A stretch of 64,000 bases of DNA from CAZNUM01 sp964539305. Lineage in GTDB: Bacteria; Fidelibacterota; Marinisomatia; Marinisomatales; TCS55. The notes beneath the pieces are model-generated. The model made no database searches, was not told the origin of the DNA, and saw only the letters and a list, made by a program, of their open reading frames with translations. This document shows positions 43,689 through 53,387 of the stretch, in pieces; position 1 is the stretch's first letter, and each line of letters opens with the position of its first letter. The position numbers were made by a program, and so were the translations under genes. Location: the NCBI GenBank assembly GCA_964539305.1, contig CAZIIM010000007.1, positions 1 through 64,000 on the forward strand. Reading direction: 5' to 3'.

Positions 43689-45887
43689 ATGAAGAGACGA
43701 AAACGCTTCGGCACTTTTGAAGGTGTATTTACACCGACGATTCTAACCATCCTGGGGGTCATCATGTATCTCCGCCTGGGGTGGGTGGTTGGAAATGCCG
43801 GTTTCGGTGGTGCATTGGTTATTATTCTTCTGGCCAAGGTGGTAACCATTACAACTGGCTTGGCCATTGCTTCCATGACTTCCAATGTGAAAATCGGGGA
43901 TGGAGGCAGCTATGCCATCATATCCAGGTCCCTTGGTCTGGAAATTGGGGGTGCGGTGGGCCTGCCTTTGTACCTCTCCCAGTCGCTGGGGGCGGCCATG
44001 TACATCGTCGGTTTCACGGAAGGGTGGACTGCCATATTCCCGGCGCATAATCCACTAATCGTTTCTTCCATTGTGCTTGTATCCCTGCTGATCACTTCCA
44101 TGCTGAGTGCTCATCTGGCCATGCGCCTGCAATATATTATTATGTTTTTAATCGGTTTTTCACTGGTCTCATTTTTTTTAGGGACGGGAGAAGGCGTCTC
44201 CAGGATTGTGATCTGGGGCGGGTACGAGCAGGCGCCTTTCTGGAGTGTATTTGCCATCTTCTTCCCGGCGGTGACGGGTATTGAAGCGGGGGCCGCCATG
44301 TCCGGAGAATTAAAAGATCCCAAAACCAGCCTCCGCAGGGGTATTTTGTCCTCGATTGCGATCTCTTTTGTGATTTACGTCGTGATCGCCTATTGGTTAG
44401 CTCATAAGGTTTCCCCGGAGGAATTACGTTCCAATTACCAGATCATGGTGGATATTTCCCGATGGTATTGGCCGGTCCTGGCGGCGATTCTGGGGGCCAC
44501 TTTGTCCTCCGCCATGGGCTCGGTGGTGGGGGGACCGAGAACCTTGCTGGCATTGGGGAAAAATAAGGTTATACCCTTTGGAAAATATTTCGCCCGCCGT
44601 GGGAAAAACGGAGAACCACAAACCGCAATACTATTTACGGGCCTGATCGTGGAACTGGCTCTGATCCTGGGCGATTTGAACACGATTGCACCCCTGCTCA
44701 CCATGTTCTTTTTAATCACTTACGGGACCATTAATCTGGTTGTCCTGATTGAAAAGGGGACTGGCATTGTTTCCTACCGACCCACATTCAATGTACCCAT
44801 GATCGTTCCCCTCATCGGAACGCTCTGGTGTGCCATTGCCATGTTCCTGATCAATCCCGTGTTTGCCGGGGCAGCCATTGTGGTGATTTTGATGGTTTAT
44901 TTCTGGCAGGTCCGGCTCAACCACCAGGCTCCGTGGGGCGATGTACGGCAGGGACTCTTCAATGCGATTGCGGAATGGGCTGTCCGCACGTCAGCCAAAA
45001 TGCCTTCCAGTGCCAAATCCTGGAAACCGAATTTGTTTGTCCCCATTGAAAATCCCCAGTACTGGCGGCGAAGACTTCGATTCGTTCGTGATATCATTTA
45101 CCCGAAAGGGAGTGTGCGTCTTGTCACCGTTAAAGTGGTAAAAACCGGGCTCCGCCAGGGCTTGGTGGAACTGGTGGACTGGTTTTTGGAACGGACGGAA
45201 AAAACAGAGCTTGAACCCCGTTCTGAGGAAGAAGGAATCCTGGCGGCGCAGTTGCAGAAATTGGCGGATATTCTGAAGCAGGAAAAAATTCTGGTGACTG
45301 AAACGGTTCTGGAAGCGAACGACTTCATCGAGGGTATCAGTATTGCCACCCAGGCCATGCGGGCAGCTTTTTTACCGCCCAACGTCATGTTTCTTTCCAT
45401 GAGCGATGACGCTTTTAAAGATGCCCGGCTGGAAGCCTTAATGACCATTGCCAAGCGGGAAGAGATGGGTTTGCTGGTCTTAAAGCCCCATATAGAAAAG
45501 CGTTTCGGTAAAAAAGTGAAAATCAACCTGTGGATGGGTTCCAAGAGCCCCAATCGTAATTTATCTATTCTGACCGCCCTGCAGATTGAACGGAACTGGA
45601 AAGGATTCCTTACCCTGATTCAGGTGGTGGAATCGGAAGAAAAGGTTCCCCGGGCCATGAAACGATTGCAGGTGATTTCCGAAGAAGCGCGCCTCCCGCT
45701 GGACGCGAAACAAAACGTGCTGGTAGGTAACTTTTTTGATCAGCTTCACACCGGCCGTGATGCCGATCTTAATATTTTCGGTGTACCCGAGTCTTTTGAT
45801 ATTAAAATGATGCGCCGGGTGGCTCATGAATTGGATACTGCCTGCTTATTCGTTCGTGAAAGCGGCTCAGAAAACGTCATGGCCTGA
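43689..45887 (+). CDS. Cation-chloride cotransporter-like permease (APC/SLC12 type)
   Basis: 732 aa. The first about 430 residues are a 12-helix amino acid/cation-chloride cotransporter core: GTFEGVFTPTILTILGVIMYLRLGWVVG matches the SLC12-like N-terminal helix in pieces (TILTILGVIMYLRLGWVVG), then MSGELKDPKTSLRRG, GSVVGGPRTLLALGKN. The C-terminal about 280 residues are a cytosolic domain resembling the SLC12 C-domain, with two related halves. It could import or export K+/Cl- ; ion choice is inference. Confidence 0.85.
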   Translation: MKRRKRFGTFEGVFTPTILTILGVIMYLRLGWVVGNAGFGGALVIILLAKVVTITTGLAIASMTSNVKIGDGGSYAIISRSLGLEIGGAVGLPLYLSQSLGAAMYIVGFTEGWTAIFPAHNPLIVSSIVLVSLLITSMLSAHLAMRLQYIIMFLIGFSLVSFFLGTGEGVSRIVIWGGYEQAPFWSVFAIFFPAVTGIEAGAAMSGELKDPKTSLRRGILSSIAISFVIYVVIAYWLAHKVSPEELRSNYQIMVDISRWYWPVLAAILGATLSSAMGSVVGGPRTLLALGKNKVIPFGKYFARRGKNGEPQTAILFTGLIVELALILGDLNTIAPLLTMFFLITYGTINLVVLIEKGTGIVSYRPTFNVPMIVPLIGTLWCAIAMFLINPVFAGAAIVVILMVYFWQVRLNHQAPWGDVRQGLFNAIAEWAVRTSAKMPSSAKSWKPNLFVPIENPQYWRRRLRFVRDIIYPKGSVRLVTVKVVKTGLRQGLVELVDWFLERTEKTELEPRSEEEGILAAQLQKLADILKQEKILVTETVLEANDFIEGISIATQAMRAAFLPPNVMFLSMSDDAFKDARLEALMTIAKREEMGLLVLKPHIEKRFGKKVKINLWMGSKSPNRNLSILTALQIERNWKGFLTLIQVVESEEKVPRAMKRLQVISEEARLPLDAKQNVLVGNFFDQLHTGRDADLNIFGVPESFDIKMMRRVAHELDTACLFVRESGSENVMA

Positions 45888-45932
45888 CCTACCTGCTCTT
45901 CCCTATTTTTTCTGAATTAAGTTGTACGCCAT

Positions 45933-45959
45933 ATTGCCTGACCCCTCCGGAAAGGCAAT
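45933..45959 (+). terminator. Weak hairpin between transporter and clpB-like gene
   Basis: ATTGCCT (45933-45939) pairs with AGGCAAT (45953-45959), then TCGTTTTGTC follows. A possible terminator for the permease gene; the stem is only 7 bp. Confidence 0.4.
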
Positions 45960-46060
45960 TCGTTTTGTCTCATGTGGGACCGTCGAAGTGACACACCGTC
46001 ATTCAAATCGGAAGTGGCATATTTTCTGCTCATTCAGCGGTACGAAAAGGAGCAAGAAAT

Positions 46061-48133
46061 ATGAATCAACAGACACAAAATCCAGAAGTGGGAATCAATG
46101 CCCTGGAAGCGTACGGCATTGATCTCACAAAATTAGCCCGTGAAGGCAAAATTGATCCTGTCATCGGTCGGGAAGAGGAAATCCGGCGGATTATCCAGAT
46201 TTTGTCCCGGAGAACAAAAAACAACCCTGTCCTGATCGGGGAACCGGGTACAGGTAAAACCACTGTGGTGGAGGGGCTGGCAAAACGCATTATTGAAAAC
46301 GATGTCCCGGAGAACTTAAAGGGGGTCCGGCTGGTAACCCTTGATTTGAGCGCCATGGTAGCCGGCGCCATGTACCGGGGGCAGTTCGAGGAACGATTGA
46401 AAAATTTTATTAAGGAAGTCATTAAAGAAGACGGCAAAATTATTGTTTTCATTGATGAGCTCCATACGATTGTTGGTGCCGGCGCAGCTGAAGGCCAGAT
46501 GGATGTTTCCAACATGATTAAGCCGGAACTGGCCCGGGGCCGGATGAAAGTCGTGGGAGCAACCACCCTGAATGAATACCAGAAATATATTGAAAAGGAT
46601 GCGGCCCTGGAACGGCGTTTTCAGCAAGTCTACATTGAAGAACCCAGTGTCGAAGATACCATCACCATCCTTCGCGGCATTAAAGACAAGTATGAATTAC
46701 ACCACGGATTACGGATTCGGGATTCGGCCCTCATATCAGCGGCCACCCTTTCGGATCGCTATATCAGTGGCCGGTTCCTGCCGGATAAGGCGGTGGACCT
46801 GGTAGATGAGGCGGCTGCCAAGATCCGGATGGAGATGAATTCAGCACCGGAAGTAATCGATAACACACGCCGGAAATTGCTTCAACTGGAAGTGGAACGG
46901 GAGGCCTTAAAACGGGAGAAGGATCAGGCTTCCAAAAAACGGTTGAAGGAAAATGAGCAGGAAATCGCTGAGCTGAAACGGCAGCTAAAAACGGATACCG
47001 AAATCTGGGAGGCGGAAAAGAAAAAGGTCAACCAGATTCAGGAATTGAAAGAGAAACTCGATAGTTTGCGAACCGAAGCCAGTGCAGCTGAACGGGAACA
47101 GGATCTGGAACGGGCGGCCAAATTGCAGTACAGCGATATACCCGCATTGGAAAAAAAGATTGAAACATTAACAGCTGAATTACAAAATAATAAGTTCCTG
47201 AAACTGGAAGTAGGCCCGGAAGATATTGCTGAAATCGTCTCTAAATGGACAGGAATCCCGGTCCAGAAAATGCTGGCGGGCGAAAAAGAAAAATTACTGT
47301 CCCTTGAAGATTATTTACGGCGCCGGGTGGTAGGTCAGGATGAAGCACTGAAAAAGGTATCGGATGTCATTCGCATCTCTAAACTGGGGATTACGGATCC
47401 GCACCGACCCCTGGGTTCATTCCTGTTCTTGGGGAATACAGGTGTAGGTAAAACGGAATTGGCGAAAGCCCTGGCGGCCACGCTCTTTGATAATGAAAAG
47501 GCCATGGTACGGATCGATATGAGCGAATTTATGGAGCAACATTCTGTGGCCAAATTGATCGGAAGTCCTCCCGGTTACGTAGGCTATGATGAGGGGGGAC
47601 AATTAACGGAGAAAATACGTCGTCGTCCCTATTCGGTGGTTCTGTTCGACGAGATTGAAAAAGCCCATTTTTCCGTCCTGAATATTCTGCTGCAGGTCCT
47701 GGACGACGGACAATTGACGGACAGTAAAGGCCGGACGGTGAATTTTAAAAATACCATTATCGTCATGACTTCCAATCTGAAGCGTGAGGAGTTGAGGAAA
47801 TTTCTCCGGCCTGAATTCATTAACCGGATTGACGAAATTCTGACCTTCAACGATTTGAATACAGAAGTGATCGGGCAGATTGTTGACCTGCGTTTAAGTG
47901 AGTTAAAAGCGATCCTGGATCAGCAGGATATTCAACTGCATTTCGATCCTTCGGTGAAGGATTATCTGGTGAAAAACGGATATCAGCCTGAATACGGCGC
48001 CCGGCCGATTCAACGATTGATTAAAGGGGTTATTATGGGTGATTTATCCCGGTATATGCTGGAACATCCGGAAGATCGGAACCTGGTCATTCGGTGGACC
48101 GGAGATCAGTTTGAGGTTTCACCCGCTCATTAA
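46061..48133 (+). CDS. clpB: ClpB-type disaggregase lacking the N-terminal domain
   Basis: Hexameric AAA+ chaperone, 690 aa versus about 860 in full ClpB. Walker A1 GEPGTGKT (about 60-67), IDELHT and ATTLNEYQKYIEKDAALERRF define the first AAA module; a full-length coiled-coil M-domain (about 285-400) marks ClpB rather than ClpA/C; Walker A2 GNTGVGKTE (about 457) and GSPPGYVGY complete the second. The usual N-domain (about 145 residues) is absent, and no relic is present in 45888-46060. A loop before FLRPEFINRIDE is about 20 residues shorter than usual. AGGAG lies 8 nt upstream of the ATG, so this start is real. Confidence 0.9.
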   Translation: MNQQTQNPEVGINALEAYGIDLTKLAREGKIDPVIGREEEIRRIIQILSRRTKNNPVLIGEPGTGKTTVVEGLAKRIIENDVPENLKGVRLVTLDLSAMVAGAMYRGQFEERLKNFIKEVIKEDGKIIVFIDELHTIVGAGAAEGQMDVSNMIKPELARGRMKVVGATTLNEYQKYIEKDAALERRFQQVYIEEPSVEDTITILRGIKDKYELHHGLRIRDSALISAATLSDRYISGRFLPDKAVDLVDEAAAKIRMEMNSAPEVIDNTRRKLLQLEVEREALKREKDQASKKRLKENEQEIAELKRQLKTDTEIWEAEKKKVNQIQELKEKLDSLRTEASAAEREQDLERAAKLQYSDIPALEKKIETLTAELQNNKFLKLEVGPEDIAEIVSKWTGIPVQKMLAGEKEKLLSLEDYLRRRVVGQDEALKKVSDVIRISKLGITDPHRPLGSFLFLGNTGVGKTELAKALAATLFDNEKAMVRIDMSEFMEQHSVAKLIGSPPGYVGYDEGGQLTEKIRRRPYSVVLFDEIEKAHFSVLNILLQVLDDGQLTDSKGRTVNFKNTIIVMTSNLKREELRKFLRPEFINRIDEILTFNDLNTEVIGQIVDLRLSELKAILDQQDIQLHFDPSVKDYLVKNGYQPEYGARPIQRLIKGVIMGDLSRYMLEHPEDRNLVIRWTGDQFEVSPAH

Positions 48134-48144
48134 ACAGTTTGAAG

Positions 48145-48181
48145 GGGAATCAGGTGGACCGTCAAGGTCAATCTGATTCCC
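48145..48181. terminator. Hairpin between convergent clpB and helicase-nuclease genes
   Basis: GGGAATCAG (48145-48153) pairs perfectly with CTGATTCCC (48173-48181), with an inner GACC/GGTC pairing. The stem extends through the stop codon (48168-48170) of the minus-strand gene, so it can act in both directions. No long T-run is present. Confidence 0.5.
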
Positions 48182-51100
48182 AAGCGGGGCACAGAAAATG
48201 CCGATAGTCGCAATACTGGCACCGGAAATCATTGGGGTTCGGTTCAAATTTGTTTGCGCGGATACCGGCTGCTGCTTCTTTCACTTTGGATAGGTGTCCC
48301 TCCAGATCCTCAGTAGAAAATTCATGTGGTTCCAGGGGTTCATCCAGATTCTTTAAATAAAGAAGGATGGCCTTCCCCGGTTCTCCTGTTACCCCCTGGA
48401 CTGCTTTGCGGTTGAGGGCCTCCACATAAAGGGCCAATTGCAGGCTATGTTTTGTTTTCGAGTTTGAAGGTACATTCCCCGTTTTATAGTCAATTACGTC
48501 CAGTTTGCCGTCCTTTTCATCAATACGGTCAATCTGGCCTCTTAGGCGGACGTCAATCTCGGGAATAATGAATTCGAATGGAAGTTCACAACCCACTACT
48601 TGAGGTGGGTTTGCCTGAACGAAATTGTAGTATTGGGTTAATAACTCTTTCCCCTGGCGGTGGAATTCTTCTTCCCGGATTAAATATTCGAAGGCCTGGG
48701 ATTTCCAGTTACTTTCTAGTAAATCGAGCAGTCTTTCCAGGCTTTGATCGGAAGAGGAATGGAATTGTTGCAATACTTTATGAATAATGTTTCCAAACTC
48801 CATTTCGGCCAGACTTTTCCGCTCCGGTATTTTATCAATTTTGGCTAAACGGTATTTATAGGGACATTGGGAGTATTCTTCCACAGCGCTGGCGGAAAGG
48901 GTCAGCAATTGAGTACTGGGTTGGGGTGTTTCCGTTTCTGTTTTGGTAGAGACAAAAGCATAGGGATGATCTTCTCCCAAAGACGATCCCTGTTTCAGTT
49001 TTTCGATTGCGTCGATGGCTGTTCGGGCATTTTCCCATTGACCAGCGGCCAATTCACGATTTAATTCTACCATCAAGCGTTGAAGTTGCGTATCAACCGT
49101 GGCGCTGGTTTCTTTTGGATGATCGGGCATGATCTGCCTCCTGACCAATGTTTTTAAGGGTTCGGTGATTTCTTTTAATAATTTTGACTGATATTTCTCA
49201 GGGCCAAACAGGTGTAGTTTTTCCCTGGCTCTGGTTATAGCGACGTAAAAGATCCGACGTTCTTCATTAAAATGCTCCTGTTCCGGTGTGAGTCCCTCCG
49301 GTGCTTTCCACTGGTACCAGGGTTCAGGGAGAACGGAGATCAGGGTTTGTTTTCGATAGGAACTGGGAAAACTTCCGGAGCGGAGAAAGGGAATTACAAC
49401 AATGGGGAATTCCAGTCCTTTACTCTGGTGGATTGTCATAACCTTTACGGCACTGCCGGCAGTCTGAAGGCCTGGCTTAAGCGCGGGATATTTACCGTCG
49501 TAATTAAGGATTTCCAGGTATTGGACCCAATCCTGAATGGTCCGTTGTTCATCCTGCGTGGAAAAGACCTCTGCCAGTGCCAGTAGATGTCCCACGTTGA
49601 CCAGATCCACCCGTTCACGGTAGCGATAAAAAGTACGGGTTGAATCCAGCAGACCGGTCTGCTGAAGGATGTCCCACAATAATTCATCCGGTCGCACTTT
49701 CTGGGATACACGGTGACGGAAAAAACGAATTTTATCCATAAGCCAGACCAGTTTTTCCGAATGTTGGAAGAGATCCGGATTATGGTCCTCTTTCTTGGGA
49801 AAGCCGGCATAAAAGGCTTCAAAGCCCGCCAGATTCAGGGTCCGGGAAACTAAGGTGGAAACCCCGGGGGGGAGATGGATACGAATTAAACGGTGAAAGG
49901 CTGCTTCAGAATGGGGATTTTCATAGCAGAGATAAAACCAGGCCAGGATATCGCGAATAATGGGCAGACTGAAAAAACGTTCTACAAAAACATCGGTGGG
50001 AATGGTGGCCGCCTCCAGCGTATCGGCGACTGTTTTCACCTGGGATACGGAGCGACACAGGATGGCAATGTCCCCAAATAAACGATCCTCTTTAAAAACG
50101 TAATGTTTTATCAAGGAAATGATTTCCGGCAAGGTTTGATTTTTATCTCCAATATGCCAGATCGGTTTTTCCCCGTGCCGGCTCTCAAAGGGTATCAGGT
50201 CTTTGGGTGTCCGGTTAGCGTCCATCCGGATGGATGTGTTGGCCAGGTCAAGGATCTCGGCCGTAGATCTGAAATTCGTTGTTAATTTAATTTCGCCGGC
50301 ATCGGCGCTTGTGCCATACCGGTTTCTGAAATCCTGGATATTGTAATAATTGGCGCCCCGGAAACTGTAAATGCACTGGTCTTCATCTCCAACCACCGTA
50401 ATGCTTTTATAGCGGTCTGCCAGCAGGTGCACGATGCGATTGAGGGCATAATTATTGTCCTGATATTCATCAATGATAAAATGGCGATATTTATCCTGTA
50501 TCTGTCTTAATACGGCGGGCGTTGTATTTAACATTCTCCAGCAGTCGAGAACCATATCCCCGTAATCCACAAATCCGGCAGCCTGTTTCCACTCCTGATA
50601 TTTTTTGTAGACGGCAATCAAATCAGTCAATTGCCGATAGTATTCTTCCGGCTCGAACCGGTCCTGAAGACCCGTAAAAAATTCCCTTATTTCCTGAATT
50701 TTTTCTTTCAGTGCACTGAATTTTCTATCGATATTTTCCGGCGAGATTAATTCGTCCCTGATACGGTTAAAAAAGGGTAGGAAACTGGTACGCACTGCCT
50801 TGGCGGGATTCAGGCGAAATTGTTCCGACGTGAGAAAGGTGAGTTCATCGTACCGTTTTAAAAGCAGGAAAGCGGTGTCATTTTCCTGGATAAGTATCTT
50901 CTCCGCATCGGGTGAATCACTGAAATTCCTAACCAGTAAATTACAGAAAGCATGAAAGGTGGTGATCGTCAGCGTCTCAACCGGGATATCCTGGAAGGCG
51001 GAGAACCGGTTTTTTAGTTCCGCCGTAGCCTTTTCGGTAAAGGTAAGGATCACGATTTGATCCGGATCCATAGCGTTTACTCCAATCTGGTACCGGATCC

Positions 51101-51224
51101 GGTGAATCAGGGTTGACGTTTTTCCGGTGCCGGCACCGGCCAGAATCATGAGCGATTTCGGTGGGAAAACAATGGCAGATTCCTGCTCCGGAGTGGCCGT
51201 GAATTTTCCAGAAGTATAAGTCAT
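48168..51224 (-). CDS. UvrD/Rep-family helicase fused to a RecB-like Fe-S nuclease
   Basis: 1018-aa single chain. The SF1A helicase part (about 1-720) shows Walker A AGAGTGKTS (29-37), IIDEYQDNNY, GDEDQCIYSFRGA, MTIHQSKGLEFP and YVAITRAREKL. The C-terminal part (about 780-1018) is a PD-(D/E)XK nuclease: GNIIHKVLQQF, RGQIDRIDE, LDVIDYKTG and QLALY. Cys in YSQCPYKYRL plus C1002, C1005 and C1012 (CX2CX6C) look like an AddB/AdnA-type Fe-S cluster. This suggests a double-strand-break end resection machine. A partner AddB/RecC-like gene is not in the window. Confidence 0.88.
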   Translation of the reverse strand: MTYTSGKFTATPEQESAIVFPPKSLMILAGAGTGKTSTLIHRIRYQIGVNAMDPDQIVILTFTEKATAELKNRFSAFQDIPVETLTITTFHAFCNLLVRNFSDSPDAEKILIQENDTAFLLLKRYDELTFLTSEQFRLNPAKAVRTSFLPFFNRIRDELISPENIDRKFSALKEKIQEIREFFTGLQDRFEPEEYYRQLTDLIAVYKKYQEWKQAAGFVDYGDMVLDCWRMLNTTPAVLRQIQDKYRHFIIDEYQDNNYALNRIVHLLADRYKSITVVGDEDQCIYSFRGANYYNIQDFRNRYGTSADAGEIKLTTNFRSTAEILDLANTSIRMDANRTPKDLIPFESRHGEKPIWHIGDKNQTLPEIISLIKHYVFKEDRLFGDIAILCRSVSQVKTVADTLEAATIPTDVFVERFFSLPIIRDILAWFYLCYENPHSEAAFHRLIRIHLPPGVSTLVSRTLNLAGFEAFYAGFPKKEDHNPDLFQHSEKLVWLMDKIRFFRHRVSQKVRPDELLWDILQQTGLLDSTRTFYRYRERVDLVNVGHLLALAEVFSTQDEQRTIQDWVQYLEILNYDGKYPALKPGLQTAGSAVKVMTIHQSKGLEFPIVVIPFLRSGSFPSSYRKQTLISVLPEPWYQWKAPEGLTPEQEHFNEERRIFYVAITRAREKLHLFGPEKYQSKLLKEITEPLKTLVRRQIMPDHPKETSATVDTQLQRLMVELNRELAAGQWENARTAIDAIEKLKQGSSLGEDHPYAFVSTKTETETPQPSTQLLTLSASAVEEYSQCPYKYRLAKIDKIPERKSLAEMEFGNIIHKVLQQFHSSSDQSLERLLDLLESNWKSQAFEYLIREEEFHRQGKELLTQYYNFVQANPPQVVGCELPFEFIIPEIDVRLRGQIDRIDEKDGKLDVIDYKTGNVPSNSKTKHSLQLALYVEALNRKAVQGVTGEPGKAILLYLKNLDEPLEPHEFSTEDLEGHLSKVKEAAAGIRANKFEPNPNDFRCQYCDYRHFLCPAWESD

Positions 51225-51366
51225 AGTCTAAATTAGAAAGGGAGGATGTGATTTTTCGATAGAATTCTAGATCCCCGGATAAAAAAAATAATATCTGGTT
51301 TTAACTTTATTCCAGCGGCAGGGTCAAAACAGGCAAACCGAACCAAAATTGTTAAAGGAAATTCCA

Positions 51367-52371
51367 ATGAAACAGCAGATTTTAATCCTATTCCTCGGAC
51401 TTGCACTATTTACCGGTTGTGAAAAATCGGTCCAAAACAGTTCCAACGAATTAACGGATCCGGATCTTCAGAATTTATCTTCGGATCTCATTTCTGATCT
51501 AAACCTGAGCAAAAGTAGTGCGGATGAGTTGAACCAGTCCCTCAATCGTCACTACGGCAAAGGGAAACACCATCCACCGGGTTTTCTCTGGAATGTGGCT
51601 GCCGATTTACAGCAATCCCTTTCGGATGAAGAGAAAGCCGCCATATTTGATCGCCTGGATCAACATAACCAGGATTTGTTTCTTTACCGTTTCCGTGCTC
51701 AACATTTTACCCAGAATCACCGCGGCATGCTGCAACATGAATTACAGGTGATTCGTTCCGTCTTAACCGAAGATCAGCAGGAAGCCTTTAATGCCATTCT
51801 GGAATCTTATAAGGAAAAATTCATTGCCTTACGTGATTCCTTGCAATCGGGCAGTATCACCCGTGAAACATTTCATTCCGAAATGGGCGTATTGAGAGAC
51901 GCCATGCTGGCTGAAATTGATGCACTATTGACGGAAGAACAGAAAGCGACACTGGAGGATAAAAAAGCCCAGTTTGAAGCCAATCGTGAACAGTGGCGCC
52001 AACATCGGCAGGAACAGCGGGAAAAGATTAAACAGGCCATGTATGAAGCGCTGGAATTCACTGAAAGTCAGATTACGGCCTATGAACAGATCCAGGTTGA
52101 TTCCAAAACGGCGATTCAAAACCTGAGAGACCAGCTGAAAAACGGTGGCATTGTTTTCTCCGATTTTCGTGATTCCTTGCAAGTCCTTATTTCGGACCGG
52201 AATACCCAAATTGAAGCCATGCTGACTGTAAAGCAGCTGGAAATTGTAAAGATCCATTTATTCCTCGAGATTCGGCTCATGCTCTGGCGGCACCGGATGC
52301 TTCAGCCACTCCGGAATTTTGGGTACAACGCTTTTCAACAATTCAGCGAATTGAAAATCGAAATGGTTTGA
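51367..52371 (+). CDS. Spy/CpxP-like helical lipoprotein
   Basis: 334 aa from ATG 51367, with AAGGAAATT upstream; a TTG at 51349 would add six residues. Lipobox LFTGC is at the end of the leader. The mature protein is mostly charged helices with repeated L-T-x-x-Q motifs (LTEDQQEAF, LTEEQKATL, FTESQITAY, LTVKQLEIV), as in Spy/CpxP periplasmic sensors or chaperones, repeated about four times. It lies just upstream of an ECF sigma operon, separated by a terminator, and could be its target or ancillary sensor (inference). Confidence 0.7.
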   Translation: MKQQILILFLGLALFTGCEKSVQNSSNELTDPDLQNLSSDLISDLNLSKSSADELNQSLNRHYGKGKHHPPGFLWNVAADLQQSLSDEEKAAIFDRLDQHNQDLFLYRFRAQHFTQNHRGMLQHELQVIRSVLTEDQQEAFNAILESYKEKFIALRDSLQSGSITRETFHSEMGVLRDAMLAEIDALLTEEQKATLEDKKAQFEANREQWRQHRQEQREKIKQAMYEALEFTESQITAYEQIQVDSKTAIQNLRDQLKNGGIVFSDFRDSLQVLISDRNTQIEAMLTVKQLEIVKIHLFLEIRLMLWRHRMLQPLRNFGYNAFQQFSELKIEMV

Positions 52372-52391
52372 TGAGTCTCTGATTGTGTGGC

Positions 52392-52420
52392 CGGGGCTGC
52401 TGCAGGGCAGCCCCGCTTTT
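52392..52420 (+). terminator. Intrinsic terminator after the Spy-like lipoprotein gene
   Basis: CGGGGCTGC (52392-52400) pairs with GCAGCCCCG (52407-52415) around TGCAGG, followed by CTTTT and more T-rich sequence. Strong GC stem. Confidence 0.8.
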
Positions 52421-52488
52421 CATCCTTTTCATTACGGAACCAGACCATTTAACTTCGGGAATATGCAGCGGTCTAAAAGGACAAATGG

Positions 52489-53007
52489 ATGAAAACCGAT
52501 CACGACCTTATCAGACAGTTTCAAAAGGGAAACTACAAGGCTTTTGATGAACTGGTTGCCAAACATTTACAGAAAACATTCAAATTTTTTCTCCGGATTA
52601 CCGGGAATGAATCGGAAGCGGAAGATTTATCCCAGACCATCTTTTTGAAAATGTTCAAAGCCCTGAAAAATTTCAAGTTTGAATCGGAGTTCCAGACCTA
52701 TTTGTACCGGGCCAACGTGAATCAGGCAAATTCCTATCTCCGGCGCAATCGCTGGCGGAATCTTCTTCACCTGGACGAGATCCCGGAACCGGGTGTTCAG
52801 GATACGGATCGCGAGAACGAATGGAAGCGAAAAGAACTCTGGGACGCGATTGCAGTGCTCCCGGCTCAACAGCGGAAAATCGTCACTATGCGGATTGCCC
52901 AGGAAATGCCTTACAAGGAAATTGCCCGGATACTGGATATTTCTGAAAATACAGCCAAGGTGAATTATCACCACGCTGTTCAAACCTTAAAAAAGCGTCT
53001 GAATTAA
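52489..53007 (+). CDS. ECF-type RNA polymerase sigma factor
   Basis: 172-aa sigma-70 family regulator. Region 2 is FDELVAKHL...ESEAEDLSQTIFLKMFKAL (about 20-75), with -10 recognition in the last part. Region 4 is LPAQQRKIVTMRIAQEMPYKEIARIL followed by ISENTAKVNYHHAVQTLKK (about 125-170). No region 1.1 or 3. The following two genes are two and minus-four nt away and encode a membrane-anchored protein and a Spy-like exported protein, typical for envelope-stress sigma modules. Its target promoters are unknown. Confidence 0.92.
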   Translation: MKTDHDLIRQFQKGNYKAFDELVAKHLQKTFKFFLRITGNESEAEDLSQTIFLKMFKALKNFKFESEFQTYLYRANVNQANSYLRRNRWRNLLHLDEIPEPGVQDTDRENEWKRKELWDAIAVLPAQQRKIVTMRIAQEMPYKEIARILDISENTAKVNYHHAVQTLKKRLN

Positions 53008-53009
53008 TA

Positions 53010-53387
53010 ATGGATATTAAACAAAGAATAAAAGCAGTCCGTGATCTGGACGTTAGCGCTCCCGAACCGGAAGAATTTTTAAATAAACTCAGAGGATCAA
53101 TCCTGCATCGCGAGGAGCGGCAGAAACAATTTCTACAGGCCGTATCTGCTGCCCTGCTTGTGATCATCCTGGGAATATTTACGGTTCAGCAACTGCAGGA
53201 TAGTCCGCAGGATATGCTGGTGGTTGATCTGTTCCCCGTGGAGGCCGTCGAACCGGAATCCCAGGAGTTTATTTATGAAATGGCGGGTTATCTGGTGGAT
53301 CAGTCGGACGACATCATCGAAACACTCGCATTCCTGGAAGAAGTGAATTTTGAACCAGTAAAAATAGTGATGGAGGATAACCTATGA
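53010..53387 (+). CDS. Candidate membrane-anchored anti-sigma factor
   Basis: 125 aa, not related in an obvious way to RseA or zinc anti-sigma proteins. A charged cytoplasmic N-terminus of about 45 residues (KLRGSILHREERQKQF) is followed by one transmembrane helix (VSAALLVIILGIFTV) and a acidic periplasmic tail. Size and order match CnrY-like anti-sigma factors. Two nt after the sigma gene; its stop overlaps the Spy-like gene start by 4 nt. Confidence 0.65.
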   Translation: MDIKQRIKAVRDLDVSAPEPEEFLNKLRGSILHREERQKQFLQAVSAALLVIILGIFTVQQLQDSPQDMLVVDLFPVEAVEPESQEFIYEMAGYLVDQSDDIIETLAFLEEVNFEPVKIVMEDNL

